A stretch of 64,000 bases of DNA from Acidobacteriota bacterium (GTDB lineage Bacteria > Actinomycetota > Acidimicrobiia > Acidimicrobiales > Palsa-688): NCBI GenBank assembly GCA_028876385.1, contig JAGWSF010000120.1, positions 1 to 64,000 on the forward strand, given 5' to 3'. The position numbers and the translations under genes are program-made. Positions within the stretch are counted from its first letter, which is position 1; each line of letters begins with the position of its first letter. Shown in pieces: positions 8,225 through 17,389 of the stretch. Below the pieces are notes generated by a model. The model searched no databases. It was not told where the DNA came from and saw nothing but the letters and a program-made list of their open reading frames with translations.

Positions 8225-8989
8225 ATGAGGCGCACCGCCCTTCACGTGTCCCCCCACCCCGACGACGAGGTGCTCGGTTGTGGGGCCACCCTCCTCGCCC
8301 TGCGTCGGGCCGGATGGCGGGTGGTCAACCTCACCTGCAGCCTCGGGCGTGACACCGACCGGGACCGGCGCCGGGGCGAGCTGAAAGCCGCCGAGGCGGT
8401 GCTCGGCTTGGAGGGCCGGGTCGCCGATCCGCCCGTGGCCATCGGCTCGGCCGACGATATGCGCCTGGCCGAGGACCGGATTGCGGACCTGGTGGGGTCC
8501 ACCGCCGGTGACATCGGGGCCGATCTGGTGCTGTCGCCCCACCCCCAGGACGCCCACCACGGGCACGCCGTGGTCAGCCGGGCCGTGGCCCGCAGCCCGC
8601 AGTTCTCCCGGTGGTGGGCCTGGGGCCTGTGGCGTGACCTGCCCGCTCCCAATCGCTACGTCGCCTACGGCCGTTCCTCCATGAACCGTCTCCAAGCGGC
8701 GCTGGCGTGCCACGCCGGGGAACTGGCCCGCAACCCCTACCAGGACGCCCTGACGGGCCGGGGCCGGGTCCAGGCCGTGCTGGGCGCCGAGCGGGTGGCC
8801 GGGTTCGGTTCCGGGCCGCTGTCGACCCTGGATTTCGCCGACCTGCTCGAGGAGCGGGTCCGGACCCCTTCAGGCTGGCATCTCGCCGGCGGCCATGTAG
8901 TCGGTCTTGGCGAACTCGTGGATCCAGACCCGGATGGAGGGCATCGGCGCCCCGATGCTCTCGTGGACGGCGTCGGTGACGGCCCGTAA
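8225..8989 (+). CDS. PIG-L family N-acetyl sugar deacetylase
   Basis: 254 residues. The N-terminal zinc motif PHPDDE and the later HPQDAHHGH motif are the metal-binding elements of the PIG-L/MshB/LmbE fold. These enzymes remove acetyl groups from N-acetylglucosamine conjugates. The substrate is probably an exported glycan precursor, given the glycan genes beside it, but mycothiol-type substrates cannot be excluded. The last 120 bp overlap the tautomerase gene on the other strand. The matching C-terminal residues (after about 215) look less conserved. Confidence 0.85.
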   Translation: MRRTALHVSPHPDDEVLGCGATLLALRRAGWRVVNLTCSLGRDTDRDRRRGELKAAEAVLGLEGRVADPPVAIGSADDMRLAEDRIADLVGSTAGDIGADLVLSPHPQDAHHGHAVVSRAVARSPQFSRWWAWGLWRDLPAPNRYVAYGRSSMNRLQAALACHAGELARNPYQDALTGRGRVQAVLGAERVAGFGSGPLSTLDFADLLEERVRTPSGWHLAGGHVVGLGELVDPDPDGGHRRPDALVDGVGDGP

Positions 8990-9049
8990 CAAGGCCGCCT
9001 TCTGTTCGTCGGTGCGGCCCTCGAGCATGTTGATCTGAATGAGCGGCAT
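8870..9049 (-). CDS. 4-oxalocrotonate tautomerase family protein
   Basis: 59 residues, the standard length of a 4-OT subunit. Pro follows the initiator Met (MPLIQINMLEGRT) and would be the N-terminal catalytic base after Met removal. GRTDEQKAALLRAVTDAV is the typical first helix, and a basic/aromatic tail follows. 4-OT proteins catalyse keto-enol tautomerisation in aromatic meta-cleavage or related pathways, usually as hexamers. Two thirds of the gene is antisense to the 3' end of the PIG-L gene. It ends a leftward run after the phosphatase gene. Confidence 0.85.
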   Translation of the reverse strand: MPLIQINMLEGRTDEQKAALLRAVTDAVHESIGAPMPSIRVWIHEFAKTDYMAAGEMPA

Positions 9050-9060
9050 GGGCGCCGACC

Positions 9061-9594
9061 CTACCCCCAGAGGTCGGCCAGGGCCCGCAGCAGTTCCTCC
9101 TGGGCGCCGACCTCCGGGCCGGCCCCCGGGCGGGCCGCCGACACGACCGCCCGGGCCCGTTCTAGCGGGAGACCGAAGCGCATCAGCAGGGCCGCCGCCA
9201 CCGTTCCCGCCCGACCCAGCCCGGCCCCGCAGTGCACCAGCACGCCGAGGCCCTCGCCCAGGCGGGCGGCCAGCTCGTCGAGCAGACCCACGGCGGCGTC
9301 GACCGGCGGGGCGTGCAGGTCGGGTACGGGCCACCACCGCGCCGCCGGAGGCGACCCGCGGGCGGCTCGCAGCCATTCGACGTAGCCGGGGTAACGCTCG
9401 TCGAGTTCGAAGGGCTCGCACAGGCAGACGACCATCGACGCTCCCACCGAATCCAGGGCGGCGGCCGGGTCGGGCCCGACGTAGCGCCGCCCGGCCAGCC
9501 AGAGCCGGCCCGGAACGGTCGCGGGCAGGGGTATCTCGTCCACCCCGCCGTGCCGGGAGCGGCCCCGGGGCCATTCGCCATCCGCGCCGGTCAT
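9061..9594 (-). CDS. Dual-specificity/tyrosine phosphatase-like protein
   Basis: 177 residues. The P-loop HCGAGLGRAG matches HCX5R, with Cys as nucleophile and Arg binding phosphate. The upstream VPDLHAP supplies a candidate general-acid Asp. A helical C-terminus follows. The domain has the size of a minimal dual-specificity phosphatase (cysteine-dependent phosphohydrolase). Its substrate could be a protein, lipid or inositol phosphate. The gene reads toward the tautomerase gene with a gap of 11 bp, and its start is 97 bp from the divergent HAD gene. Confidence 0.8.
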   Translation of the reverse strand: MTGADGEWPRGRSRHGGVDEIPLPATVPGRLWLAGRRYVGPDPAAALDSVGASMVVCLCEPFELDERYPGYVEWLRAARGSPPAARWWPVPDLHAPPVDAAVGLLDELAARLGEGLGVLVHCGAGLGRAGTVAAALLMRFGLPLERARAVVSAARPGAGPEVGAQEELLRALADLWG

Positions 9595-9691
9595 GTCCCC
9601 GACATTGCCACCGCCTCCTGCTCGGGAGCCACCTGCCGGTGGTGTGGGGCGGGCCGCGGCCGGCCTCCGGTTGCGGCCAAACTACGTCGCC

Positions 9692-10387
9692 ATGGACGCG
9701 GTGATATTCGACTGGGGCGGGACCCTGTCGGTCTGGACCGAGGTGGACATCGAGGACATGTGGCGGCTGGCGGCCCGCCACATCGCCCCCGACCGGGAGG
9801 ATGAGCTGGTGGCGACGCTCATCGCGGTGGAGGAGAGGTCGTGGCGGCGGACCCGTACGGATCGGCGTTCGACCCGACTGGCCGACCTGCTGGCCGAGGC
9901 TTCGGCCGAGATACACGCCGACGTGGCCGCGGCCGTGCTCGAGGAGGCCGCGGTCCACCATCTCGACACCTGGACTCCCCACATCCGCCACGTCGAAGAC
10001 GCGGCGGCCACGATCGGGCGTTTGCGGGAGATGGGTCTGCGCATCGGGCTCCTGTCCAACACCCACTGGCCCCGGCACTTCCACGAGCACTTCCTCGAAC
10101 GCGACGGCCTGGCGGAACTGATCGACGCCCGGTTCTACACGTCCGAGATGGACTACGTGAAGCCCGACGCCCGGGCCTTCCGAGAGGTGCTGGACAGCCT
10201 GCCGGCCCGCCGGGCCGTGTTCGTCGGCGACCGTCGCTACGACGACGTCTGGGGGGCTCAGCAGGCCGGTATCAAAGGAGTGTGGGTCAGAAACAGCCGT
10301 GACGTGGACGCTCACATCGAACCGGACGGCGTCATCGATCGATTGGCCGACCTGCCGGAGGTGGTCACCCGGTTGGCGGCCGGCTGA
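9692..10387 (+). CDS. HAD-superfamily hydrolase
   Basis: 231 residues from ATG 9692; the frame is open further upstream, but similarity begins at MDAVIFDWGGTL. Motif I is DWGGT, so the nucleophile Asp is kept but the +2 Asp general acid is Gly. Motif II is LLSNTHW, motif III lies near YVKPDARAF, and motif IV is VFVGDRRYDD. A helical cap lies between motifs I and II. Loss of the +2 Asp is common in one branch of HAD proteins and may mean slow phosphatase activity or a different chemistry. The substrate is unknown. Confidence 0.8.
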   Translation: MDAVIFDWGGTLSVWTEVDIEDMWRLAARHIAPDREDELVATLIAVEERSWRRTRTDRRSTRLADLLAEASAEIHADVAAAVLEEAAVHHLDTWTPHIRHVEDAAATIGRLREMGLRIGLLSNTHWPRHFHEHFLERDGLAELIDARFYTSEMDYVKPDARAFREVLDSLPARRAVFVGDRRYDDVWGAQQAGIKGVWVRNSRDVDAHIEPDGVIDRLADLPEVVTRLAAG

Positions 10388-10420
10388 CGGCGACCGGCCC
10401 GGGGGGCTACGTTCGGGATC

Positions 10421-11650
10421 ATGGATGAGGCCGACGCGCCCGTACAACCCGATCTCGACGCCATGGCCCAGGGCGCCCGGATCATGGCCAACGAGCCGCA
10501 CGGGGTCTACCGGGCCATGCGGGAGGTGATGCCGGCGGTGGAGTTCGTGGACACCCCGGGCGGCCGGATGGGCATCATCTGCCATCGCCGCGACATCGAG
10601 GAGGCCTTCCGCCACCCCGAGGTCTTCGCCTCGACCGAGGCTGTGGACCTTTCCAACATCCGTCCCCTCATACCGCTGAACATCGACCCGCCGGACCACA
10701 AGAAGTACCGCAAGCTGCTCGACCCGCTGTTCGCGCCGCGTGCTGTCGCCCGGTTGGAGCAGCCGGTGGCCGACCTGGCCAACAGCTTGATGGATGCCTT
10801 CGACGGACAGGACGAGATCGACTTCGGACCGGCCTTCTCGGTGCCCCTCCCGAGCCAGGTGTTCCTCACGCTGCTCGGGTTGCCGCTCGACGAGCTGCCC
10901 ACCTTCCTGGCCATGAAGGACGGGATCATCCGTCCGGAGCGCGTCGTCGGGGTCCACAGCGGTCATCCCGACGCCCGGGCCCACCAGCAGGCCACCGCCC
11001 GGTCGATATACGAGTACTTCGACAGGGTCCTCGACGAGCGGGCCGAGGAGCCGCGCGACGACCTGGTGACGCATTTCCTGGCCGCCGAGATCGACGGTGA
11101 CCGGCTGAGCCGCGAGGAGATACTGGACATCAGCTTCTTGTTCCTGATCGCCGGCCTCGACACCGTCACCGCCTCACTCGACTGCATGTTCGCCTTCCTC
11201 GCCCGCCACCCCGAGCATCGCCGGCAGATCGTGGCCGACCCGTCGCTGATACCCGCCGCCGTGGAGGAGCTCCTGCGCTACGAGACCCCCGTCATCGGGG
11301 TACCGCGCAAAGCCGTCCAGGACACGCTGCTCGGCGGATGCCCTGTTCCCCGCGGCGCCCAGGTGACCCTGCTCCTCGGCTCCGGCAACACCGACGACGT
11401 GGAGTTCGGCGACGGCGACACGGTGCGCTTCGACCGTGACCCGAACCGCCACATGGCCTTCGGCGGGGGCGTGCACCGCTGCCTGGGATCGCACCTGGCC
11501 CGCCTCGAGCTGCGCGTGGCGCTGCGCGAGTGGCACAAGCGCCACCCCGAGTACCACGTGGCCCCCGGGGTCGAGTTGGACTTCACCACCGGCATCCGCT
11601 CCATCGACCGGTTCCCGCTTGTGCTACGCCGCGGCGACCTGCCCGGCTGA
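10421..11650 (+). CDS. Cytochrome P450
   Basis: 409 residues, a normal bacterial soluble P450 length. The I-helix has LIAGLDTVTAS (oxygen-activation AGxDT), the K-helix has EELLRYE (ExxR), and the haem loop is FGGGVHRCLGSHLAR with Cys as the proximal ligand. It would need ferredoxin and reductase partners, which are not adjacent. It opens a co-directional group with the DapB-like reductase, amidohydrolase and LLM oxidoreductase, which suggests a shared catabolic route, perhaps for a lipid, terpenoid or xenobiotic. The substrate cannot be read from sequence. Confidence 0.95.
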   Translation: MDEADAPVQPDLDAMAQGARIMANEPHGVYRAMREVMPAVEFVDTPGGRMGIICHRRDIEEAFRHPEVFASTEAVDLSNIRPLIPLNIDPPDHKKYRKLLDPLFAPRAVARLEQPVADLANSLMDAFDGQDEIDFGPAFSVPLPSQVFLTLLGLPLDELPTFLAMKDGIIRPERVVGVHSGHPDARAHQQATARSIYEYFDRVLDERAEEPRDDLVTHFLAAEIDGDRLSREEILDISFLFLIAGLDTVTASLDCMFAFLARHPEHRRQIVADPSLIPAAVEELLRYETPVIGVPRKAVQDTLLGGCPVPRGAQVTLLLGSGNTDDVEFGDGDTVRFDRDPNRHMAFGGGVHRCLGSHLARLELRVALREWHKRHPEYHVAPGVELDFTTGIRSIDRFPLVLRRGDLPG

Positions 11651-11683
11651 CCGGCCCGCACCAACCACCGAGAGGGAGTTCGA

Positions 11684-12745
11684 TTGACCTACAGAGTCGT
11701 GCAGTGGGCCACCGGGGGTGTCGGCCGGGCGGCCATCGAGGGCGTCGCCCGCCACCCCGACCTGGAGCTGGTCGCCTGCTGGGTGCACTCGGCGTCCAAG
11801 GCGGGTCAGGATGCCGGCGAGATCGCCGGCCTCGGACCACTCGGCGTCATCGCCACCGACGACCCCGATGAGGTTCTGCGGGTACCCGCCGATTGCGTCA
11901 TCTACGCCCCGCTCGTACCCGACGAGCGGATCGTGGAGCGCATCCTGCGCTCCGGACGCAACGTCGTGACCCCCGTCGGGTGGGTCTTCCCCGACGCCCG
12001 CAAGAGTGAGCTCCTGCTCGACGCCTGCCGGGAGGGCCGGTCATCGCTCCACGGCACCGGCATCCACCCGGGGGGCATCACCGAACGCTTCCCGCTGATG
12101 GTCTCGGGCCTGTCGGGGGCGGTGACATCAGTACGGGCCGAGGAGTTCTCCGATATCCGCACCTACAACGCCCCCGATGTGGTCGGCGACATCATGGGTT
12201 TCGGGGGTCCTCCCGAAGAGGCCCTGGCCGGTCCCATGGCCCAGCTCCTCGGCGGCGGCTTCCGCCAGTCGGTACGGATGGTCCTGCACGAGATGGGCTT
12301 CCGCGACGACGCCGAGATCAGGACCACTCAGGAGGTCGCTGTCGCCACCGCGCCCATCGACTCGCCCATCGGGGTCATCCAACCCGGTCTGGTGGCCGCC
12401 CGTCGCTTCCGCTGGGAGGCCGTGATCGACGGGCAGGTGGTGGTGGCGGCCGTCGTCAACTGGCTCATGGGGGAGGAGCACCTCGACCCGGCGTGGAACT
12501 TCGGGCCGGCCGGCGAGCGCTTCGAGGTCGAGGTGGTCGGCGATCCCCCGGTGCTGGTCACATTCAAGGGCTGGCAGCCCGAGACGGTGGAGGAGGGGCT
12601 GCGGCGCAACCCGGGGGTGGTGGCCACGGCCATGCACTGCGTAAACGCCGTGCCTTACGTGTGCCGCGCCGAGCCCGGTATCCGCAGTTACCTGGAGCTC
12701 GGCCTCATCGCCGGCCGGGCCGCCCCCCACCTCGGTCAGCGCTGA
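11684..12745 (+). CDS. DapB-like NAD(P)-dependent dehydrogenase/reductase
   Basis: 353 residues from TTG 11684, with GAGAGGGAG about 10 bases upstream. VVQWATGGVGRAAI is a Rossmann nucleotide-binding loop, and the second part (GTGIHPGGITERFPL, VLHEMGFRDDAEI) matches proteins annotated as dihydrodipicolinate-reductase-like or 2,4-diaminopentanoate-dehydrogenase-like in actinobacteria. Such proteins often sit beside P450 and acyl-CoA genes and are not lysine biosynthesis enzymes. It follows the P450 gene by 33 bp and is probably co-transcribed. Confidence 0.75.
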   Translation: MTYRVVQWATGGVGRAAIEGVARHPDLELVACWVHSASKAGQDAGEIAGLGPLGVIATDDPDEVLRVPADCVIYAPLVPDERIVERILRSGRNVVTPVGWVFPDARKSELLLDACREGRSSLHGTGIHPGGITERFPLMVSGLSGAVTSVRAEEFSDIRTYNAPDVVGDIMGFGGPPEEALAGPMAQLLGGGFRQSVRMVLHEMGFRDDAEIRTTQEVAVATAPIDSPIGVIQPGLVAARRFRWEAVIDGQVVVAAVVNWLMGEEHLDPAWNFGPAGERFEVEVVGDPPVLVTFKGWQPETVEEGLRRNPGVVATAMHCVNAVPYVCRAEPGIRSYLELGLIAGRAAPHLGQR

Positions 12746-12862
12746 GCCCTAAAACGTGGCCCCCGCCCGGCCGTCCCGACCCGGGCCCAGTCGCAGGGCC
12801 GGATCCGGCGAGCCGCGCTGTCCCGGGCGCGCCGCCGCGGCCAACGGTCATAGGCTCCGAGC

Positions 12863-14512
12863 ATGGGATATGACGTCGTCATCCGTGGGGGGACGGTCGT
12901 GGACGGGTCCGGTACGCCGGCCCGCACGGCCGATGTGGCGCTCGACGGGGGCGTCGTCGCGGAGGTGGGCCGGATCACCGAAAGGGGCCGTCAGGAGGTG
13001 GACGCGTCGGGCGCCTTGGTCACTCCGGGCTTCGTGGACATTCACACCCACTACGACGGGCAGGCCACCTGGGACGATCGGCTGCAGCCGTCGTCGGGGC
13101 AGGGCGTCACCACCGTCGTCATGGGGAACTGCGGGGTGGGTTTCGCCCCGGTCAGGGACGGCGACCAGGAGCAGCTGATCGAGCTGATGGAGGGCGTCGA
13201 GGATCTCCCCGGCACCGTGCTGCACGAGGGGCTGCCGTGGAGCTGGGAGAGCTTCGGGGAGTTCCTCGACACCTTGGAGCGCCGCCCCCGCGACATCGAC
13301 TGCGCCGCCCAGGTCTGCCACGGGCCTCTCCGTCTGTACGTGATGGGGCGGCGGGGGGCCGACCGGGAACCGGCGACCGAGGAGGAGATCGCCGAGATGG
13401 GGCGGCTGGCGGCGCAGGGGATCGCCGAGGGGGCTCTCGGTTTCACCACTTCGAGGACCCTCAATCACAAGACCAGCCGGGGCGAGCCGACACCGACCCT
13501 GACCGCCGCCCGCGAGGAACTGGTCGGCATCGCCGAAGCCATCGGTCGCACCGGGGCCGGTGTCCTGCAGGTCATCTCGGACTTCCCCGACTTCGACTCG
13601 GAGGTGGCGACCCTCCTCGAGATGATGCGTCGGTCCGGCCGCCCGCTGTCGGTGTCGCTCCTGCAGACCGCCGCCGGCGACGGATACCGCCGGATGTTGG
13701 GCACCCTCGAGGAGGCCAACAGGGAGGGCCTGCGGATGCGGGGCCAGGTCGCCAGCCGGGCGGTGGGGGTGGTCATCAGCCTGGAAGGGACCATCAACCC
13801 GTGGAAGGCGTCGCCCACCTTCCGCTCCTCCCCGGACCTGCGTGACCCGGCAGTGAAGGACCGCATCCTCGCCGAATCACCGCCCCTCGGGGCCGGGTTC
13901 ATGCGACCCGAGCGCATCTTCGAGCTCGGGGATCCTCCCGACTACGAGCCGGCGCCGTCGGCGTCGCTGGCGGCACGCGCCGGCCGGGAGGGCCGGGCCC
14001 CCGAGGACCTGCTCTACGACCTCCTGCTCGACGGCCTGGCCTATATGCCGGTGATGAACTTCTTCGACGGGAACCTCGACGCGGTGGCCGAGATGCTCGC
14101 GCACCCGCACACCGTTCCCGGCCTGGGCGACGGCGGGGCCCACGTGGGCACCATCTGCGATGCCAGCTTCCCGACCACGCTGCTCACCCACTGGGGTCGC
14201 GACCGCCGCCACGGCGCCCGCTTCGAGCTGCCCTGGCTGGTGGCCCGACAGTGCCGGGCCACGGCCCAGACCGTGGGTCTCACCGATCGGGGCCTGCTGG
14301 AGCCCGGCTACAAAGCCGATGTCAACGTCATCGACTTCGAACGGCTGGGGCTGGAGCGTCCCCGTATCACCGGCGACCTGCCGGCGGGGGGCAAGCGGCT
14401 CATGCAGCCGGCCCATGGCTACCTGCACACCTTCGTGTCCGGCGTCGAGGTCTACCGGGAAGGTGAGCCCACGGGGGCGCTGCCCGGCAGACTGGTGCGG
14501 GGCGGACGGTGA
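12863..14512 (+). CDS. Amidohydrolase, N-acyl-D-amino-acid deacylase family
   Basis: 549 residues. GFVDIHTHYDGQ carries the HxH metal pair of the amidohydrolase fold. GNCGVGFAP, RTLNHKT and LGDGGAHVG (late catalytic Asp region) match the D-aminoacylase/dihydroorotase-like branch. A small beta domain made from both ends carries GGTVVDGSG and the C-terminal GYLHTFVSGVEVY. It hydrolyses a C-N bond in an unknown substrate. Its stop overlaps the GTG start of the LLM gene. Confidence 0.88.
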   Translation: MGYDVVIRGGTVVDGSGTPARTADVALDGGVVAEVGRITERGRQEVDASGALVTPGFVDIHTHYDGQATWDDRLQPSSGQGVTTVVMGNCGVGFAPVRDGDQEQLIELMEGVEDLPGTVLHEGLPWSWESFGEFLDTLERRPRDIDCAAQVCHGPLRLYVMGRRGADREPATEEEIAEMGRLAAQGIAEGALGFTTSRTLNHKTSRGEPTPTLTAAREELVGIAEAIGRTGAGVLQVISDFPDFDSEVATLLEMMRRSGRPLSVSLLQTAAGDGYRRMLGTLEEANREGLRMRGQVASRAVGVVISLEGTINPWKASPTFRSSPDLRDPAVKDRILAESPPLGAGFMRPERIFELGDPPDYEPAPSASLAARAGREGRAPEDLLYDLLLDGLAYMPVMNFFDGNLDAVAEMLAHPHTVPGLGDGGAHVGTICDASFPTTLLTHWGRDRRHGARFELPWLVARQCRATAQTVGLTDRGLLEPGYKADVNVIDFERLGLERPRITGDLPAGGKRLMQPAHGYLHTFVSGVEVYREGEPTGALPGRLVRGGR

Positions 14513-15381
14513 AGGTCCGTTTCGCCGTCTCGGTGGGGCTCGGGCCGCCCGATCCGGCCGCCCTGGCCGCGGTGTGCACCTCAGCCGAGGCCAAGGGGTT
14601 CGACACCCTGTGGCTGTCCGACGTCCCTTCGGTGCCGTCCACCGAACCGACCCTCGGCGTGGCTTACGCGGCGGCGGTGACCCGGCGGGTCCGTCTCGGG
14701 GTCAACTTCATACCGTTCGGTTCGACGCCCTACCTGGTGGCCCACCGCCTGGCCCAGCTCGACCAGCTGAGCGGTGGCCGGCTGCTCGTGACCCTGGTCC
14801 CCGGGCTGGACCTTCCGGGGGAGCGGGACCGTCTGGGCACCGCCGGGCGGCACCGGGGCCGGTTGATGGACGAGGTGATCCCCGAGCTCAGGAACCTCTG
14901 GTCGGGCGCTGACCTGCCGGTCAAGCCGGTGCAGGAACCTCTCGAGCTGTGGCTGGGCGGCTCCGGCCCCGAGGCCGTCGCCCGGGCCGGAAGGCTCTCC
15001 GACGGCTGGCTCGGCTCGATGGTCTCCCCCCGGCGGGCCGGGGAGATCCGGGCCGGCATCCTCGCCGCCGCCGACGCCGCGGGCAGGAGCGTGGACCCCG
15101 AGCACTTCGGCCTCTCCATCGGCTACGCCCGTGACGCCTCGGGCCTCGAAGCGGCCGCCCGGACCCGGCTGCGGGCGGTCCGGCCCCGCCGTGAGGACCT
15201 CGACCCCGGGGTCGACCCTTCCGACCTGGTCCCCGTGGGAGCTGACTCCCTAGGCCGGCTCGTCTCCCGACTGGTGGACGAGGGCCTGACCAAGTTCGTT
15301 CTGCGCCCGGTCGCGCCGGTAGCCGACTGGGACGCCGAGCTGGACTGGCTCGCCGAGGCGGTTCTGGCGCTGCAGACCTGA
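14509..15381 (+). CDS. LLM-class (F420- or flavin-dependent) oxidoreductase
   Basis: 290 residues from GTG 14509, whose GTGA overlaps the amidohydrolase stop, so translation is coupled. It has the luciferase-like TIM-barrel pattern: FDTLWLSD in strand/helix 2, RVRLGVNFIPFG, and the LAQLDQLSGGRL helix. LELWLGGSGPEAVARAGRLSDGWL near residue 150 is the cofactor-phosphate-binding region. Actinobacterial members mostly use F420 for hydride transfer. It ends the P450 cluster. Confidence 0.88.
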   Translation: MKVRFAVSVGLGPPDPAALAAVCTSAEAKGFDTLWLSDVPSVPSTEPTLGVAYAAAVTRRVRLGVNFIPFGSTPYLVAHRLAQLDQLSGGRLLVTLVPGLDLPGERDRLGTAGRHRGRLMDEVIPELRNLWSGADLPVKPVQEPLELWLGGSGPEAVARAGRLSDGWLGSMVSPRRAGEIRAGILAAADAAGRSVDPEHFGLSIGYARDASGLEAAARTRLRAVRPRREDLDPGVDPSDLVPVGADSLGRLVSRLVDEGLTKFVLRPVAPVADWDAELDWLAEAVLALQT

Positions 15382-15438
15382 GCGACCCGACGGCGGATCC
15401 CCCTATGGGCTCGGCTGGCCGCGGACTCCTACGGGGGC

Positions 15439-15816
15439 TCAGCCGGTGGTGGCGATCCCCGCGGCGCAGGCCAGGCGGTCGGCCTCGGCCCGGTGGTCGA
15501 GTCCTGGTGGCAGGCTGACCAGGAAACGGTCGAAGCGGCCGGTGCTGATGTCGAGCTGGACCGCGGTCTGCTGCGAGCGCACCACGCAGAAGTCGTAGCG
15601 CCGGTCGCCGTGTATCCACGTGCCCATGGCCGCCACCCCCCTGAGCGCCGTCCCGGCCATCCTCCGGCCCCGCAGGGCCAGCCACGGCTTGTCCACGGCC
15701 TGCACCGAGCGCACTGCGGTGAGCGGTACCCGGATGTCGTTGTGGAACGACAGGACCTTCTGGGCCAAGGTGAGATGCAGCACCAGGTCGGTTCCGTCCA
15801 CGATCAGCTCGGCCAT
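15439..15816 (-). CDS. Small protein with bacterial PH-like fold
   Basis: 125 residues. The pattern VLHLTLAQKVLSFHNDIRVPLTAVRSVQAVDKPW then GDRRYDFCVVRSQQTAVQLDI reads as the antiparallel strands of a bacterial pleckstrin-homology-like domain with a C-terminal helix (DHRAEADRLACAAG). Similar small proteins of unknown function are common in actinobacteria. No enzyme motif is visible. It reads leftward and converges on the LLM gene. Confidence 0.55.
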   Translation of the reverse strand: MAELIVDGTDLVLHLTLAQKVLSFHNDIRVPLTAVRSVQAVDKPWLALRGRRMAGTALRGVAAMGTWIHGDRRYDFCVVRSQQTAVQLDISTGRFDRFLVSLPPGLDHRAEADRLACAAGIATTG

Positions 15817-15846
15817 CCGGCTGAGCCTATTGCCGCCGCCGGGGCC

Positions 15847-16638
15847 TCAAGGCGCCGTCCGCTCCCGGACCGACTCCAGCAGGAGGGTGGAGTAGGCCAT
15901 CTCGAATCCGCCACCGAAGCGGTCGATCACCGCTCCGATCCCGTCGAGCACCCGCTGCAGCCGGTCCGGTGACATGGCGATGTGATCGCTGTGGGTGGGC
16001 AGCTGATCCAGCCACTCGTCGCGGGTGTAGGTGCGGGACCATTCGAAGCGGTGCTCCAGCGGACCGCTCAGCCCGGCGGTGGCCCGGATGCCGGCCCGTT
16101 CGGCCTCGTAGCCCCTGTCCACCGAGTAGGTGGTGGCGACCGAGAACCCGTCGGCTTCGGGGGCCACCTCCCGGTAGACCTGCTCGAAGGCGGCGCGTAC
16201 CTCGGCCGGAGGGCTCCCGATGTTCCAGAACAGGCACAATCGACCACCCGGCCGCAGCAGCGAAGCGGCCCGGGCCGCCCCGGCGCGCGGGTCGACCCAG
16301 TGCCACACCTGAGCGGCGGTGACCAGATCGAAGACCCGGCCCCGGCTGTCCCATTCCTCGAAACGGGCCACCTCGACGGGGGTGCCCCGCCGCCCCGCCA
16401 CTTCGGCCATACGGGGGTCGGCCTCGACCCCCAGTACGGAGGCGCCGCGATCGGCCATCAGACGCGCCGCGATGCCGGTGCCGCACCCGACGTCGAGCAC
16501 TTCGAGACCCGACGGCGTCGGGCCGAGCAGATGGTCGACGAGGGCGGGCGGGTAGGAAGGACGGGAACGGTCGTAGCGTTCGGCCGAGGCACCGAAGGAT
16601 TCGGCGCGCTGCCGATCGGTGTGCAGGTCGCCGGTCAT
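15847..16638 (-). CDS. Class I SAM-dependent methyltransferase (UbiE/type-11-like)
   Basis: 263 residues from ATG 16638; further in-frame starts upstream are less likely because family similarity begins at the [16 protein letters not shown] stretch. [14 protein letters not shown] is the SAM-binding loop, GVEADPRM the acidic ribose-binding strand, and [10 protein letters not shown] and [13 protein letters not shown] complete the core. Similar proteins are annotated as small-molecule methyltransferases. It is divergent from queC with 43 bp between start codons. Confidence 0.85.
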   Translation of the reverse strand: MTGDLHTDRQRAESFGASAERYDRSRPSYPPALVDHLLGPTPSGLEVLDVGCGTGIAARLMADRGASVLGVEADPRMAEVAGRRGTPVEVARFEEWDSRGRVFDLVTAAQVWHWVDPRAGAARAASLLRPGGRLCLFWNIGSPPAEVRAAFEQVYREVAPEADGFSVATTYSVDRGYEAERAGIRATAGLSGPLEHRFEWSRTYTRDEWLDQLPTHSDHIAMSPDRLQRVLDGIGAVIDRFGGGFEMAYSTLLLESVRERTAP

Positions 16639-16681
16639 GACGTACATGCTCGCGCCCGGGAAGTGGGTAGCGTCGTCCCCT

Positions 16682-17389
16682 ATGGTGAACTCGGGTCGTC
16701 CGGCGGTGGTGCTCTTGAGCGGTGGTCTCGACTCGACCACCGTCCTGGCCGTCGCCCAGCGCGACGGGTACCGCTGCCACGCTCTGTCGTTCGACTACGG
16801 CCAGCGCCACGACGTCGAGCTCGATGCCGCCCGGCGGGTGGCCGAGGCCATGGGCGTGGAGCACCACGTGACCGCTCGCATCGATCTGCGCGCCTTCGGC
16901 GGGTCGGCGCTCACCTCCGATACGGCGGTGCCCAAGGGTCGGAGCGTGGCCGACATGGAGGTCGGTGTACCCGTCACCTACGTGCCCGCCCGCAACACCA
17001 TCTTTTTGTCCTTCGCCCTGGCTTTGGCCGAGACCGTCGAGGCGTCGGACATCTTCATCGGGGTCAACGCCTTGGACTACTCCGGTTACCCGGACTGCCG
17101 GCCGGAGTACATCGCGGCCTTCGAGTCGATGGCCAACCTGGCCACCCGGGCCGGGGTGGAGGGCCGGACCCGCACGCAGATCCACGCTCCGCTCATGGAG
17201 CTGAACAAGGCGGCGATCATCGCCCTCGGGGTGGAGCTCGGAGTCGACTACGCGCTCACCCACAGCTGCTACGACCCGGCGCCGGGAGGACATCCCTGCG
17301 GGGCGTGTGACGCCTGTCTACTGCGGGCCAAAGGGTTCGCCGAAGCCGGTATGGCCGACCCGGCGCGGGCCCGCTTCGAGGCCACCTGA
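16682..17389 (+). CDS. queC: 7-cyano-7-deazaguanine synthase QueC
   Basis: 235 residues. [10 protein letters not shown] is the PP-loop that adenylates the carboxylate of 7-carboxy-7-deazaguanine. [26 protein letters not shown] and [16 protein letters not shown] are QueC family blocks. The C-terminal cysteines (SCYDPAP...[12 protein letters not shown]) form the zinc site. It converts CDG to preQ0 using ATP and ammonia. The stop overlaps the queE start by one base (TGATG). Start chosen at ATG 16682. Confidence 0.95.
   Translation: MVNSGRPAVVLLSGGLDSTTVLAVAQRDGYRCHALSFDYGQRHDVELDAARRVAEAMGVEHHVTARIDLRAFGGSALTSDTAVPKGRSVADMEVGVPVTYVPARNTIFLSFALALAETVEASDIFIGVNALDYSGYPDCRPEYIAAFESMANLATRAGVEGRTRTQIHAPLMELNKAAIIALGVELGVDYALTHSCYDPAPGGHPCGACDACLLRAKGFAEAGMADPARARFEAT

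Noticed and set aside
8870-11074. Very long leftward open frame across the HAD and P450 genes.
   Set aside because: It is the mirror of GC-rich codon usage on the other strand. Only the last 60 codons (tautomerase) look like protein.
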